From: Frigoribacterium sp. PhB116
Lineage (GTDB): Bacteria; Actinomycetota; Actinomycetes; Actinomycetales; Microbacteriaceae
Reading direction: 5' to 3'
Assembly: GCF_004364285.1 (NCBI RefSeq)
Contig: NZ_SOBE01000002.1
Span: 186,001-250,000 of the forward strand
DNA: 64,000 nt
The translations under genes were made by a program, and so were the position numbers. This document shows positions 19,036 through 27,920 of this stretch, in pieces; position 1 is the first letter of the stretch; the number at the start of each line of letters is the position of its first letter. The notes beneath the pieces were generated by a model. The model searched no databases and was not told the DNA's origin. It saw only the letters and a program-made list of their open reading frames with translations.

Positions 19036-19602
19036 ATGCCCAAGCCCACCAAGGGTCCCCGCCTCGGAGGCGGCCCGGCTCACGAGCGCCTGATGCTCGC
19101 GAACCTCGCCGCATCGCTCTTCGAGCACAAGAGCATCAAGACGACCGAGACGAAGGCCAAGCGCCTCCGTCCCGTCGCCGAGCGCCTCGTCACCTTCGCG
19201 AAGCGGGGCGACCTCGCGTCGCGTCGTCGCGCGATGCAGACGCTGCGCAACAACAAGGACGCCGCGCACATCCTCTTCACCGAGATCGCGCCGCTCGTCG
19301 AGAACCGTGAGGGCGGCTACACCCGCATCACGAAGCTCGGCTTCCGCAAGGGCGACAACGCCTCGATGGTGTCGATCGAGCTCGTGCTCGAGCCCGTCAC
19401 CCCCAAGGTCAAGTCGTCGTCGAGCTCGAAGTCCACGCCGGCCGCCGCGCCCGTCGAGGAGCCCGCCGAGGCCCCCGTCGACGAGACCGAGACGGTCGAG
19501 CAGAGCGCGCCCGTCGAGGCCGAGACCGAGACGGCTGCCGCCGACGAGGTCGAGACCGACGCCGCCGCGAAGTCGGACGACGTGAAGTCGGACGACAAGT
19601 AG
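19036..19602 (+). CDS. rplQ: 50S ribosomal protein L17 with acidic C-terminal extension
   Basis: Encodes 188 aa. L17 core is residues 1-120 ([62 protein letters not shown]). The remaining 65 residues are Ser/Ala/Glu/Asp/Val-rich and acidic, unlike the basic tails of L29 and L15 in this window; such tails occur in other actinobacterial L17 proteins. L17 lies near the tunnel exit. A very strong terminator follows 18 bp after the stop. Confidence 0.95.
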   Translation: MPKPTKGPRLGGGPAHERLMLANLAASLFEHKSIKTTETKAKRLRPVAERLVTFAKRGDLASRRRAMQTLRNNKDAAHILFTEIAPLVENREGGYTRITKLGFRKGDNASMVSIELVLEPVTPKVKSSSSSKSTPAAAPVEEPAEAPVDETETVEQSAPVEAETETAAADEVETDAAAKSDDVKSDDK

Positions 19603-19620
19603 TCACGAGCACCACCGGCA

Positions 19621-19652
19621 GAGGGCCCGTCACCGCGAGGTGACGGGCCCTC
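19621..19652 (+). terminator. Strong terminator after rplQ
   Basis: Perfect 14-bp stem (19621-19634 with 19639-19652) closed by a GCGA loop, a GNRA tetraloop, 18 bp after the rplQ stop; it ends the alpha-operon. Confidence 0.85.
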
Positions 19653-19658
19653 CGTCGT

Positions 19659-19710
19659 CGGGGCGGGGCGGGGCGAGGCGGTGCGGGGCGAGGCGACGCG
19701 GGGCGGGACA
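19659..19710 (+). repeat. G-tract repeat downstream of rplQ
   Basis: Repeated GGGGC units separated by GAGGCG-type spacers: four runs of four G occur within about 27 bases (first three separated by single C). The plus strand could form a G-quadruplex. No gene is seen here; the 280-bp gap 19603-19882 otherwise holds the rplQ terminator and presumably the promoter of the nuclease gene, which I could not pinpoint. Confidence 0.5.
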
Positions 19711-19882
19711 GCTGGCGACGGACCTCCGCCTACGCGACGACCGTCGTGTAGGTGATCATGCCGACACGCGGCGTCCCCCGAACGGGTGTCGTTCACCTGC
19801 TCGAAACCTGCAGGCCCTCGAGGCCCCGTAGCGTGACGGTGTCCCGCCGGATCAGCGGGCCCGAACCGTCACGAAGGACGTC

Positions 19883-22663
19883 ATGCACCCCCGACCCCGT
19901 ACCGTCAGGACGGTCGCGCTCGCGACCGGTCTCGGCGTCGCACTCGGCCTCGCGCCGCTGGTGCCCGCCACAGCCGCCCCCTCCTCGCCCTCCCTCGGCA
20001 CCGCCGCCGTGGACGGCTCGGGCCTCGTCATCGACGAGGCCTACCTGAAGGGCGGCAGCGCGAACGCGCCCTTCACGAACAAGTTCGTCGAGCTGTACAA
20101 CCCGACCGACGCCGCCGTCTCCCTGGCCGGCTGGTCGCTCCAGTACCGGGCAGCGACCTCGTCGGCCGTCTCGGGGGTCGGCGCCCTCGCCGGCACCGTT
20201 CCCGCGGGCGGCAGCTTCCTCGTGCAGCTCGGCAGCAACGGCACGGCCGGGGCGGCGCTGCCCCAGGCCGACGCCGTGCTCGGGCTGAACCCCAGCGGCA
20301 CGACGGGCACCCTCGTGCTCGCCGACCGGGCCACGGCGGTCACGCTCCCCGTCGGCGCGTCGTCCGTCGGGGTCGACGGCGTCGTCGACCTGCTGGGCTA
20401 CGGCACGTCCAACACCTCCGAGACCGCCGTCGCCGCGACGTCCGGCTCGAACTCCGTGCCCAACTCGCTGGTGCGCACCGACCACGTCGACACGGACGAC
20501 AACGCGGCCGACTTCACGGTCAGCGACGTCGTCACGCCCGTGAACAGCGCAGGAGGCGCCCCCGCCGACCCCGAGGAGCCCAACGACCCCGAGCCCACCG
20601 AGCCGCCCGCGCCCGCGGTCGAGGCGACCATCGCCGAGATCCAGGGCACAGGTGCCGCCAGCCCCCTCGCCGGGCAGGTCGTGCGGACGCGCGGCGTCGT
20701 CACGGCGACCTACCCGACGGGCGGCCTCGACGGCTACGTCGTGCAGACGCCGGGCACCGGAGGTGCGCTCGACCTCGCGACGCACGCCGCGTCCGACGCG
20801 GTCTTCGTCTTCAGCTCGGCCACCGCCTCCTCGGTGTCGGTCGGTGACCACGTCGAGCTCACCGGCGAGGTCACCGAGTACTACGGCCTGACCGAGCTGA
20901 CGGTCGCCGACGCCTCCGGCCTGGTGCAGCTCGACGCGAGCACCGTCGAGGCCCCCCGGGCGGCGGCTGTCGCCTGGCCCACGACGGATCCCCAGCGCGA
21001 GTCGCTCGAGAGCATGCTCTTCGCACCGCAGGGCGACTTCACGGTCTCCGACGTCTACACGACGAACCAGTACGGCGAGGTCGCGCTGGCGGCAGGCACC
21101 GGCCCGCTCCTGCAGCCGACCGAGGTGGGCCGTCCCGGCAGCGCCGAGGCGGCAGCCGTCGCAGCGGACAACGCCGCCCGCGCCGTCACGCTCGACGACG
21201 GCTCGAGCGTGAACTTCTTCACCGCGGCCAACCAGTCGATCCCGCTGCCGTGGCTCTCGCCCGAGACGCCGGTCACGGTCGGCGCCCCGGTCACCTTCGC
21301 GGAGCCCGTCGTGGTGGACTTCCGCAACGGCACCTGGAAGCTCCAGCCCACCGGCCGCGTGACCAGCGACACCCCCGTCGCCGAGCTGCCGGCCTCGTTC
21401 GGCGTCGTGCGCGAGTCGGCCCCCCGCGACGTCGGCGGCGACGTGTCGATCGCCAGCTTCAACGTGCTGAACTACTTCCCGACGACGGGCGACCAGCTCT
21501 CCGGCTGCACCTACTACCGTGACCGCGCCGGGGTGCCGCTCACGGTGAACAGCGGCTGCGACGCCCGAGGCGCCGCCACGCAGGAGAGCTTCGAGCGTCA
21601 GCAGTCGAAGATCGTCTCGGCGATCAACGGCCTCGACGCCGACGTCGTCTCGCTCGAGGAGATCGAGAACTCGGCCCGCTTCGGACAGGACCGCGACGCG
21701 GCCGTGTCGACCCTGGTCGACGCCCTCAACGCCGACCTCGGCGCCGACGAGTGGAGCTACGTCCCCTCGCCCGCGGCGGTGCCGTCGAACGAGGACGTCA
21801 TCCGCCTCGCCTTCATCTACAAGGCCGGCACGGTCGAGACGGTCGGCGGGTCGACGATCCTCACCGACGCCCCGGCCTTCAGCAACGCGCGTCAGCCGCT
21901 CGCCCAGGCGTTCCGCCCTGTCGCCGCGGCCGACTCCGACGACGCCACGTTCGTCGCGATCGCGAACCACTTCAAGTCGAAGGGGAGCGGGTCGGGTGCC
22001 GACGCGGACCTCGGTGACGGCCAGGGCGCCTCCAACGCCTCGCGCGTCAACCAGGCGGAGGCGCTGGTCGCCTTCTCCGAGCGCGTGCAGCAGGCGGCGG
22101 GCACGGACCTGGCGTTCCTGCTCGGCGACTTCAACGCCTACTCGCAGGAGGACCCGATCGAGGTGCTCCGCGACGCGGGCTACGCCGATCTCGGCTCGAC
22201 CGAGACCGACGAGTACAGCTACGTCTTCGGCGGCCTCAGCGGCTCGCTCGACCACGTGCTCGCCTCGCCGGCCGCGGCCGAGGCCGTCACCGCGGTGGAC
22301 ATCTGGAACATCAACTCGGGAGAGTCGGTGGGGCTCGAGTACAGCCGCTACAACTACAACGCCGTCCCGCTGTTCGAGGAGGGGCCGTTCCGTGCGAGCG
22401 ACCACGACCCCGTCCACGTGGGCCTCTCCCTCGTCGCCGACGAGGACCCGACCGACCCGACGGACCCGACCGACCCGACCGACCCGACCGACCCGACCGA
22501 CCCGACGGACCCGACGGACCCGGGCACAGGCCCCACGGACCCGTCCGACCCCGGGCACGGCGGGGGCGCGCACCCGCTGCCGCCCGTGGTGCAGGTCATC
22601 GTCGCCGTCGTCACCGCCGTGGTGTCGTGGCTGACGAAGCTGTTCGGGTGGCGCTGGCGCTGA
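19883..22663 (+). CDS. Secreted ExeM/NucH-type endonuclease with lamin-tail domain and C-terminal anchor
   Basis: A 926-aa exported protein. Residues 1-33 are a signal peptide (basic start, hydrophobic core, ATAAP cleavage region). A lamin-tail-like domain (about 45-180) is followed by a Pro/Glu linker, an OB-like region (about 245-360), and an endonuclease/exonuclease/phosphatase domain (about 520-845) with ASFNVLNYFPT, SLEEIEN, LLGDFNAY, SLDHVLAS and ASDHDPV, the expected metal and catalytic His/Asp/Asn motifs. Eight DPT repeats (DNA 22445-22516) lead to a hydrophobic segment and WRWR at the C-terminus, probably a membrane anchor. ExeM/NucH enzymes degrade extracellular DNA for nutrition or biofilm remodelling. 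It stands alone between strong terminators. Another EEP phosphoesterase role is possible. Confidence 0.85.
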   Translation: MHPRPRTVRTVALATGLGVALGLAPLVPATAAPSSPSLGTAAVDGSGLVIDEAYLKGGSANAPFTNKFVELYNPTDAAVSLAGWSLQYRAATSSAVSGVGALAGTVPAGGSFLVQLGSNGTAGAALPQADAVLGLNPSGTTGTLVLADRATAVTLPVGASSVGVDGVVDLLGYGTSNTSETAVAATSGSNSVPNSLVRTDHVDTDDNAADFTVSDVVTPVNSAGGAPADPEEPNDPEPTEPPAPAVEATIAEIQGTGAASPLAGQVVRTRGVVTATYPTGGLDGYVVQTPGTGGALDLATHAASDAVFVFSSATASSVSVGDHVELTGEVTEYYGLTELTVADASGLVQLDASTVEAPRAAAVAWPTTDPQRESLESMLFAPQGDFTVSDVYTTNQYGEVALAAGTGPLLQPTEVGRPGSAEAAAVAADNAARAVTLDDGSSVNFFTAANQSIPLPWLSPETPVTVGAPVTFAEPVVVDFRNGTWKLQPTGRVTSDTPVAELPASFGVVRESAPRDVGGDVSIASFNVLNYFPTTGDQLSGCTYYRDRAGVPLTVNSGCDARGAATQESFERQQSKIVSAINGLDADVVSLEEIENSARFGQDRDAAVSTLVDALNADLGADEWSYVPSPAAVPSNEDVIRLAFIYKAGTVETVGGSTILTDAPAFSNARQPLAQAFRPVAAADSDDATFVAIANHFKSKGSGSGADADLGDGQGASNASRVNQAEALVAFSERVQQAAGTDLAFLLGDFNAYSQEDPIEVLRDAGYADLGSTETDEYSYVFGGLSGSLDHVLASPAAAEAVTAVDIWNINSGESVGLEYSRYNYNAVPLFEEGPFRASDHDPVHVGLSLVADEDPTDPTDPTDPTDPTDPTDPTDPTDPGTGPTDPSDPGHGGGAHPLPPVVQVIVAVVTAVVSWLTKLFGWRWR
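22445..22516 (+). repeat. 9-bp coding repeat (Asp-Pro-Thr) in nuclease gene
   Basis: Eight consecutive 9-bp units GACCCGACC/G encode (DPT)8, a rigid linker between the catalytic domain and the C-terminal hydrophobic segment. The units differ only at the last base. Copy number could vary by replication slippage without shifting the frame. Confidence 0.9.
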
Positions 22664-22673
22664 GTCGCCGAGT

Positions 22674-22703
22674 CGCTGACTCGCTGACTCGCTGACTCGC
22701 TGA
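22674..22703 (+). repeat. 8-bp tandem repeat after nuclease gene
   Basis: About 3.7 copies of CGCTGACT beginning 11 bp after the stop. With the GAGTCGCCGAGTC segment at 22662-22674 it can fold into an imperfect hairpin, so it may contribute to termination. Confidence 0.6.
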
Positions 22704-22741
22704 GCCAGCCGGCGCGCGCGGGGCGGCTGCGCGAGGAGGCC

Positions 22742-22777
22742 CGAGGGGCGGACGGGCACGAGCCCGTCCGCCCCTCG
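22742..22777 (+). terminator. Strong terminator between nuclease gene and truA
   Basis: Perfect 16-bp GC stem (22742-22757 with 22762-22777) with an ACGA loop. It ends about 10 bp before the TAGCAT hexamer of truA. Confidence 0.85.
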
Positions 22778-22786
22778 CGTCGCCCG

Positions 22787-22792
22787 TAGCAT
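22787..22792 (+). promoter_or_regulatory. -10 element of truA (leaderless type)
   Basis: TAGCAT at 22787-22792, 7 bases before GTG 22800. This spacing would place the transcript start at or next to the start codon. It contains the alternative upstream ATG (22791), which argues for GTG 22800 as the real start. Confidence 0.5.
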
Positions 22793-22799
22793 GGACGGC

Positions 22800-23741
22800 G
22801 TGACGAGCGACGCCCCTCCTGCAGCCCCGGCCCTCGACGACCCGGCCTTCGTGCAGGCGGGCCTGACCCGGGTGCGGCTGACCGTGGCCTACGACGGCAC
22901 CGCGTTCTCGGGCTGGAGCGAGCAGCCCGGCCGCCGGACGGTGCAGGGCGAGATGGAGGCTGCGCTCCGCACGCTCTTCGGCCGGCACGAGCACGTCCCG
23001 ACCGTCACGGTCGCCGGCCGCACGGACGCCGGCGTGCACGCGCGGGGACAGGTGGTGCACCTCGACCTGACGGACGAGCAGATCGCCCAGCTGCAGCGGC
23101 CGCACCGCGGCATGGTCGACCGGTCGCCGCTCGACGCGCCGACGGTCCTCGCCCGGCGCCTGAACGGGCTGGCCGGCTCCTCGGACGAGATCGTCGTCTC
23201 GGGGGCGCGACTCGCGCCTCCCGGGTTCCACGCGCGCTTCGGCGCGTTGTGGCGGCGCTACGAGTACCGCATCGCCGACCGCGCGGCCGAGCGCGACCCG
23301 ACGAGGCGCAGCCACACGCTCTGGTACGACCACCTGCTCGACCTCGACCTGATGAGCGCGACGGCTGCGGGCCTCGTGGGACTGCACGACTGGGCCGCCT
23401 ACTGCCGCCACCGCGACTACGCGACCACCATCCGCGAGCTCCAGCACTTCACCTGGAGGCGCGACGCCGACGGCGTGCTCGTCGCGACCGTGCAGGCCGA
23501 CGCCTTCTGCCACAACCTCGTGCGCAACCTCGTCGGCGCGTGCGTCGCGGTGGGGGAGGGCGCCATGCCCGAGCACCGGGCCGTCGGCGTGCGCCGCGAG
23601 GCCGCGCGCAACGGCGAGTTCCGCGTGGTCCCGGCGACGGGCCTGACCATGGTCGAGGTGGGCTACCCGTCCGACGACGAGGTCGCGGCACGCGTCGTGC
23701 TCACGCAGGTGAAGAGGTCGGCCGCTAGCCTCGACGGATGA
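22800..23741 (+). CDS. truA: tRNA pseudouridine(38-40) synthase TruA
   Basis: Encodes 313 aa from GTG 22800; an in-frame ATG at 22791 lies inside the likely -10 hexamer and would add three residues. TruA isomerises uridines 38-40 in the tRNA anticodon stem. The catalytic Asp is in VAGRTDAGVHARGQVVH; LTVAYDGTAFSGW marks the N-terminus, and DAFCHNLVRNLVGACVAVGEG the C-terminal core. It is about 40 aa longer than the Escherichia coli enzyme, mostly in insertions around residues 95-120. The stop overlaps the ATG of the next gene, implying co-transcription. Confidence 0.93.
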   Translation: MTSDAPPAAPALDDPAFVQAGLTRVRLTVAYDGTAFSGWSEQPGRRTVQGEMEAALRTLFGRHEHVPTVTVAGRTDAGVHARGQVVHLDLTDEQIAQLQRPHRGMVDRSPLDAPTVLARRLNGLAGSSDEIVVSGARLAPPGFHARFGALWRRYEYRIADRAAERDPTRRSHTLWYDHLLDLDLMSATAAGLVGLHDWAAYCRHRDYATTIRELQHFTWRRDADGVLVATVQADAFCHNLVRNLVGACVAVGEGAMPEHRAVGVRREAARNGEFRVVPATGLTMVEVGYPSDDEVAARVVLTQVKRSAASLDG

Positions 23742-24220
23742 GCGCTCCCCGCCCCGCTGCCCCGTCCGACGTCCCCGAGCTGCTGCGCCTGATCGTCGAG
23801 CTCGCGGTCTACGAGAAGGAGCCGGACGCCGTCAAGACGACCGAGGCCGACCTCGAGAGCGCGCTCTTCGGCGAGGGGCCCGCCGTCTTCGCCTTCGTGG
23901 TCGACGGCGACGAGCCGGGCGAGCTGGCGGGCCTCGCGATCTGGTTCCTCACCTTCTCGACCTGGGAGGGCGTCCACGGCATCCACCTCGAGGACCTGTA
24001 CGTCGCGCCGCAGCACCGGGGCGCCGGCCACGGCCGGGCCCTGCTGGCGAGGCTGGCGCAGGAGGCGGTGGTAAGGGGGCTGGCCAGGGTCGAGTGGGCG
24101 GTCCTCGACTGGAACGAGCCCTCGATCGGCTTCTACCGGTCGCTCGGCGCCTCGTCGATGGACGAGTGGACCACCTTCCGGCTCGACGGCGACGCGCTCT
24201 CCTCGCTCGGCGCCTCCTGA
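23738..24220 (+). CDS. GNAT-family N-acetyltransferase, SAT1-like
   Basis: Encodes 160 aa starting with an ATGA overlap on truA. The GNAT fold is shown by LEDLYVAPQHRGAGHGRALLARLA, the acetyl-CoA pyrophosphate loop, and ARVEWAVLDWNEPSIGFYRSLGA at the C-terminal half. The combination of YEKEPDAV near residue 27 and FLTFSTWEGVHGIHLEDLYV resembles spermidine/spermine or thialysine acetyltransferases, so a small amine is a plausible substrate; this is inference. It is followed by the promoter of rplM. Confidence 0.8.
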   Translation: MSAPRPAAPSDVPELLRLIVELAVYEKEPDAVKTTEADLESALFGEGPAVFAFVVDGDEPGELAGLAIWFLTFSTWEGVHGIHLEDLYVAPQHRGAGHGRALLARLAQEAVVRGLARVEWAVLDWNEPSIGFYRSLGASSMDEWTTFRLDGDALSSLGAS

Positions 24221-24262
24221 CGAGGGGGCGGTCCGCCGGTCGGGTCGGCCGGGCGCGACCGT

Positions 24263-24291
24263 TTGACGCCTCCGGGCGTGTCCGGTATCGT
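24263..24291 (+). promoter_or_regulatory. Promoter of rplM-rpsI
   Basis: TTGACG at 24263-24268 and TATCGT at 24286-24291, 17 bp apart: the best sigma-70-type match seen in the window. It predicts a leader of about 130 bases to rplM that contains no gene. Confidence 0.7.
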
Positions 24292-24430
24292 CGACCCTTG
24301 GTGTCTGCGCAACTGCGCGCGGCGCCCGAAGTTGAGCCCTCCACCTGACTCGTTCTCACGACATCGTCGCGACAACGGCAACGGAGCGGGATTCACGGAC
24401 ACCTCACCTCGACCAGGAAGCAGCACTACT

Positions 24431-24877
24431 GTGACGCGCACTTTCTCCCCCAAGCCGGCTGACGTCCAGCCGCAGTGGCTGATCATCGACGCGAACGACG
24501 TCGTCCTCGGCCGTCTGGCCTCGCACGTGGCAGCCCTGCTGCGCGGCAAGCACAAGGCGACCTTCGCCCCCCACATGGACATGGGCGACTTCGTCATCGT
24601 CATCAACGCCGACAAGGTGGCCCTCACCGGCTCCAAGCTGGCCGAGAAGCTCTACTACCGCCACTCGGGCTACCCGGGCGGCCTGACGGCGACGACCTAC
24701 TCCGAGATGGTCGAGAAGCAGCCGACGCGTGCCGTCGAGAAGGCCATCCGCGGCATGCTGCCGAAGAACTCGCTGGGCCGTGCCCAGATCAAGAAGCTGA
24801 AGGTGTACGCGGGTGCCGAGCACCCCCACGCTGCTCAGCAGCCCACGGTTTACACCCTCGACCAGGTCGCCCAGTAG
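24431..24877 (+). CDS. rplM: 50S ribosomal protein L13
   Basis: Encodes 148 aa from GTG 24431; upstream in-frame starts within the leader would add residues that do not match L13. Conserved parts are [59 protein letters not shown] and [28 protein letters not shown]13 is an early assembly protein, and with rpsI forms a conserved two-gene unit in most bacteria; rpsI follows after 32 bp. Confidence 0.96.
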   Translation: MTRTFSPKPADVQPQWLIIDANDVVLGRLASHVAALLRGKHKATFAPHMDMGDFVIVINADKVALTGSKLAEKLYYRHSGYPGGLTATTYSEMVEKQPTRAVEKAIRGMLPKNSLGRAQIKKLKVYAGAEHPHAAQQPTVYTLDQVAQ

Positions 24878-24909
24878 CGTCCGCCTTCAGACTTAAGGAC
24901 CCCCACACA

Positions 24910-25395
24910 GTGGCTCAGATCGCAGATTCCATCGACCAGGCTCCCGAGAGCTTCACCACCGAGAGCTCGGCTCCCGAGACCCAGGCGACGCCCCGCGCCG
25001 TCCTGAACGTCTCCGGCTCGGCTGTCGGCCGCCGCAAGGAGGCCATCGCCCGTGCTCGCCTCGTGCCCGGCACCGGCACCTTCGTGGTCAACGGACGCAC
25101 CCTCGAGGAGTACTTCCCGAACAAGCTGCACCAGCAGCTGATCAACGACCCGTTCAAGGTGCTCGACCTGCTCGGCGCCTACGACGTCACCGTCAAGGTC
25201 ACCGGCGGCGGCCCCTCGGGCCAGGCGGGCGCCCTGCGTCTCGCCATCGCCCGCACGCTGAACGAGATCGACCGCGAGAACAACCGCGCCACGCTCAAGA
25301 AGGCCGGCTTCCTCACCCGCGACGCCCGCGTCATCGAGCGCAAGAAGGCCGGTCTCAAGAAGGCCCGCAAGGCCTCGCAGTTCTCGAAGCGCTAA
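24910..25395 (+). CDS. rpsI: 30S ribosomal protein S9
   Basis: Encodes 161 aa from GTG 24910. The S9 core starts near residue 35 with [19 protein letters not shown] and includes [21 protein letters not shown]; the C-terminus ends [12 protein letters not shown], whose terminal Lys-Arg touches the P-site tRNA anticodon stem. The N-terminal 30 residues are an Ala/Glu/Thr/Ser-rich extension as in other actinobacteria. glmM follows 23 bp downstream and is probably co-transcribed. Confidence 0.96.
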   Translation: MAQIADSIDQAPESFTTESSAPETQATPRAVLNVSGSAVGRRKEAIARARLVPGTGTFVVNGRTLEEYFPNKLHQQLINDPFKVLDLLGAYDVTVKVTGGGPSGQAGALRLAIARTLNEIDRENNRATLKKAGFLTRDARVIERKKAGLKKARKASQFSKR

Positions 25396-25418
25396 GAAAC
25401 ACGAGGGGCAGGTCCGCG

Positions 25419-26780
25419 ATGTCGCGACTCTTCGGTACCGACGGCGTTCGGGGACTTGCCAATCGCGAGCTGACCGCCGCGCTCGCCCTGGGCCTCGCCC
25501 AGGCGAGCGCGGTGGTGCTCACCAAGGGGCACCACGCCGAGGCGCGTCGTGCCGAGGGTCGGCGGCCGGTGGCCGTCGTCGCTCGTGACCCCCGCATCTC
25601 GGGGGAGTTCATCACCGCCGCCGTCTCGGCGGGCCTGGCCAGCTCCGGTGTGGACGTGCTCGACGCCGGGGTCATCCCGACCCCCGCGGCGGCGTTCCTC
25701 GTCGACGACATCGGCGCCGACTTCGGCGTCATGATCAGCGCCTCGCACAACCCGGCTCCCGACAACGGGATCAAGTTCTTCGCGTTCGGCGGCACGAAGC
25801 TGCCCGACGAGGTGGAGGACCGCATCGAGGCCGCCATGAGCGAGCCGCAGCTGATGCCGGTCGGGGGCGACGTCGGTCGCATCCGCCGCTTCGCCGACGC
25901 CGAGGACCGCTACGTCCTCCACCTCCTGGGCGCCCTGCCGAACCGGCTCGACGGCATCCACGTCGTGCTCGACTGCGCCCACGGCGCCGCGTCCGCCGTG
26001 TCGCCCGAGGTCTTCACCGACGCCGGCGCGACGATCACCCTCATCGGGGCCGACCCCGACGGCATGAACATCAACGACGGCGTCGGCTCGACGCACCTCG
26101 ACAACCTCGCCGCCGCCGTGCTCGAGCACGGCGCCGACATCGGGATCGCCCACGACGGCGACTCCGACCGCTGCCTCGCGGTCGACGCGAGCGGAACGGT
26201 CGTCGACGGCGACCAGATCATGGCGATCCTCGCCGTCGCCCAGAAAGAACACGGCAGGCTGGCGCACGACACGCTCGTCGCCACGGTCATGAGCAACCTC
26301 GGGCTGATCCGCGCGATGGCCGACCACGGCATCACGGTCCGGCAGACCCGGGTCGGCGACCGGTACGTGCTCGAGGACATGAACGAGCACGGCTTCACGT
26401 TGGGCGGCGAGCAGTCGGGCCACATCGTCTTCAGCGACTACGCGACGACGGGCGACGGCATCCTCACGGGCCTCTCGCTCGTGGCGCGCATGGCCGAGAC
26501 CGGCAAGACCCTCGCCGAGCTGGCCCAGGTCATGACGGTCTTCCCCCAGATCCTGATCAACGTGAAGGGCGTCGACCGTGAGCGCCTGGCGGGCGACGAG
26601 GGCGTCGCCGAGGCCGTCGCCGCCTTCGAGCGCGAGCTCGGCGACTCGGGTCGCGTGCTGCTCCGCCCGTCGGGCACGGAGCCCGTCGTCCGGGTCATGG
26701 TCGAGGCCGCCGACCAGGAGACCGCCGACCGCGTCGCGCACGCGCTCGCCGACGTCGTCCGCGAGCGGCTCGCCCTCTAG
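25419..26780 (+). CDS. glmM: Phosphoglucosamine mutase
   Basis: Encodes 453 aa. Converts glucosamine-6-phosphate to glucosamine-1-phosphate for UDP-GlcNAc and peptidoglycan synthesis; its substrate is made by GlmS, encoded at 29027. Features: [12 protein letters not shown] at the N-terminus, the phosphoserine loop [15 protein letters not shown] (about residues 104-118), the metal loop [12 protein letters not shown] (about 244-255), the sugar loop GGEQSGH and the phosphate-binding [14 protein letters not shown] near the C-terminus. Coupling glmM to rplM-rpsI links wall synthesis to ribosome production, as in other actinobacteria. Confidence 0.96.
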   Translation: MSRLFGTDGVRGLANRELTAALALGLAQASAVVLTKGHHAEARRAEGRRPVAVVARDPRISGEFITAAVSAGLASSGVDVLDAGVIPTPAAAFLVDDIGADFGVMISASHNPAPDNGIKFFAFGGTKLPDEVEDRIEAAMSEPQLMPVGGDVGRIRRFADAEDRYVLHLLGALPNRLDGIHVVLDCAHGAASAVSPEVFTDAGATITLIGADPDGMNINDGVGSTHLDNLAAAVLEHGADIGIAHDGDSDRCLAVDASGTVVDGDQIMAILAVAQKEHGRLAHDTLVATVMSNLGLIRAMADHGITVRQTRVGDRYVLEDMNEHGFTLGGEQSGHIVFSDYATTGDGILTGLSLVARMAETGKTLAELAQVMTVFPQILINVKGVDRERLAGDEGVAEAVAAFERELGDSGRVLLRPSGTEPVVRVMVEAADQETADRVAHALADVVRERLAL

Positions 26781-26792
26781 CGACTGCTCGGA

Positions 26793-26811
26793 CGGCACGG
26801 GCATCGTGCCG
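26793..26811 (+). terminator. Hairpin after glmM
   Basis: Arms 26793-26799 and 26805-26811, a perfect 7-bp stem with a 5-base loop, 12 bp after the glmM stop. Confidence 0.5.
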
Positions 26812-26840
26812 CGCCGCCGCTGGTCGGGCACGATGGGCGC

Positions 26841-27878
26841 ATGACCCTCCTCGTGCCGGCTGCCGTCTTCGCGATCCTCTACGTCGTGAGCCGGCGCCGC
26901 GACGCCCGGCGGCTGCGCAACGGGGTCTTCCTCGTCGGGGCGCTCGGGGCGCTGCTGCTCGCAGGGGTGCTCGAGCTGGCCGCCGCCAGCGCGCTGCTCC
27001 AGCTGGTCGTCGTCCTCGGCTTCGGGCTCGCGGGCGTCCTGATCCTCGTCCTGGCCGTGTTCCTGGTGGCCAACGGGGTCACGATGCTGCGCCTCGAGGG
27101 GCGCAGCCTCGGCAACCTGCTGTCGCTGCTGGCCGGGCTGGCGCTGGTCGCCCTGCCGACCGCCGCCGTGCTGCTCGTCTTCCTCCCCGCGAGGACGGCA
27201 CTGCCGTCGGGCGTCGTCACGGTGCTGGTGTCGCTCGGCGTCCTCGTCTTCCTGGCCTGCCTCTACGCCGCGGCGACCTTCGCGGCCTTCGGGCTCTACT
27301 CGCTCGTCTACAGCCGGTACCGCCACACGGACCGTCCCGACGCGCTGGTCGTGCTCGGCTCCGGGCTCATCCGCGGCGAGGTGCCCCCGCTGCTGCGCAG
27401 CCGGCTCGACAGGGCCCTCGCGATCTACCGGTCGGTGCCGGTCGGGACGAGACGGCCGATCCTGGTGCCGTCCGGCGGGCAGGGCTCCGACGAGCCGCGG
27501 CCGGAGGGCGAGGCCATGGCCGAGTACCTGCTGGCCCAGGGCGTCGACCCGGCCGACGTGCACCCCGAGACCGCGTCCACGAGCACTCGCGAGAACCTCG
27601 TGCTCTCGCGGGAGGTGCAGCACGCGGCAGGTCGCGGGGGCAGCACGCTCGTCGTCACCAACGACTACCACGTGCTCCGTGCCGCCCTGCTCGCCAGGGC
27701 GGTCGGCAGCGACGCCCAGGTGGTCGGCTCACCGACGGCCGCGTATTACGTGCCGAGCGCGTTCCTCCGCGAGTACGTGGCCATCATGGTCGAGCACAAG
27801 CGCCTCAACGCGGTCGCGATCGCCGCCGTCGTCGCCTTCGTCGCGCTGCTGACCGTGGTGTCGTTCCTGCCGGTGTGA
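26841..27878 (+). CDS. YdcF/DUF218-family membrane protein
   Basis: A 345-aa protein. About four membrane segments occupy residues 1-155, a cytoplasmic or extracytoplasmic DUF218 domain follows (about 165-305) with DALVVLGSGLIRG, SGGQGSDEPRPEGEAMAEYL, ETASTSTRENL and VTNDYHVLRA, and a last hydrophobic segment ends the protein (about 318-343). This is the YdcF/SanA/ElyC family, linked in enterobacteria to envelope integrity and undecaprenyl-phosphate metabolism; the reaction is not established. Its position between glmM and coaA-glmS fits an envelope role but does not prove it. It converges on coaA. Confidence 0.8.
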   Translation: MTLLVPAAVFAILYVVSRRRDARRLRNGVFLVGALGALLLAGVLELAAASALLQLVVVLGFGLAGVLILVLAVFLVANGVTMLRLEGRSLGNLLSLLAGLALVALPTAAVLLVFLPARTALPSGVVTVLVSLGVLVFLACLYAAATFAAFGLYSLVYSRYRHTDRPDALVVLGSGLIRGEVPPLLRSRLDRALAIYRSVPVGTRRPILVPSGGQGSDEPRPEGEAMAEYLLAQGVDPADVHPETASTSTRENLVLSREVQHAAGRGGSTLVVTNDYHVLRAALLARAVGSDAQVVGSPTAAYYVPSAFLREYVAIMVEHKRLNAVAIAAVVAFVALLTVVSFLPV

Positions 27879-27886
27879 CGACCGCG

Positions 27887-27908
27887 GCGGGCCAGGGTGC
27901 CGGCCCGC
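27887..27908 (+). terminator. Bidirectional hairpin between ydcF-like gene and coaA
   Basis: Arms 27887-27893 and 27902-27908, a perfect 7-bp GC stem with an 8-base loop, placed between the two convergent stop codons (27878 and 27921), so it could serve both. Confidence 0.6.
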
Positions 27909-27920
27909 GCCTCCTCGGGC

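Noticed and set aside
19793-22792. An uninterrupted 999-codon reading frame on the minus strand across the nuclease gene
   Set aside because: It mirrors the plus-strand gene, is rich in Arg/Gly/Ala/Val as expected from complementary GC-biased codons, and has no recognisable domain. The plus-strand frame has a signal peptide and catalytic motifs.
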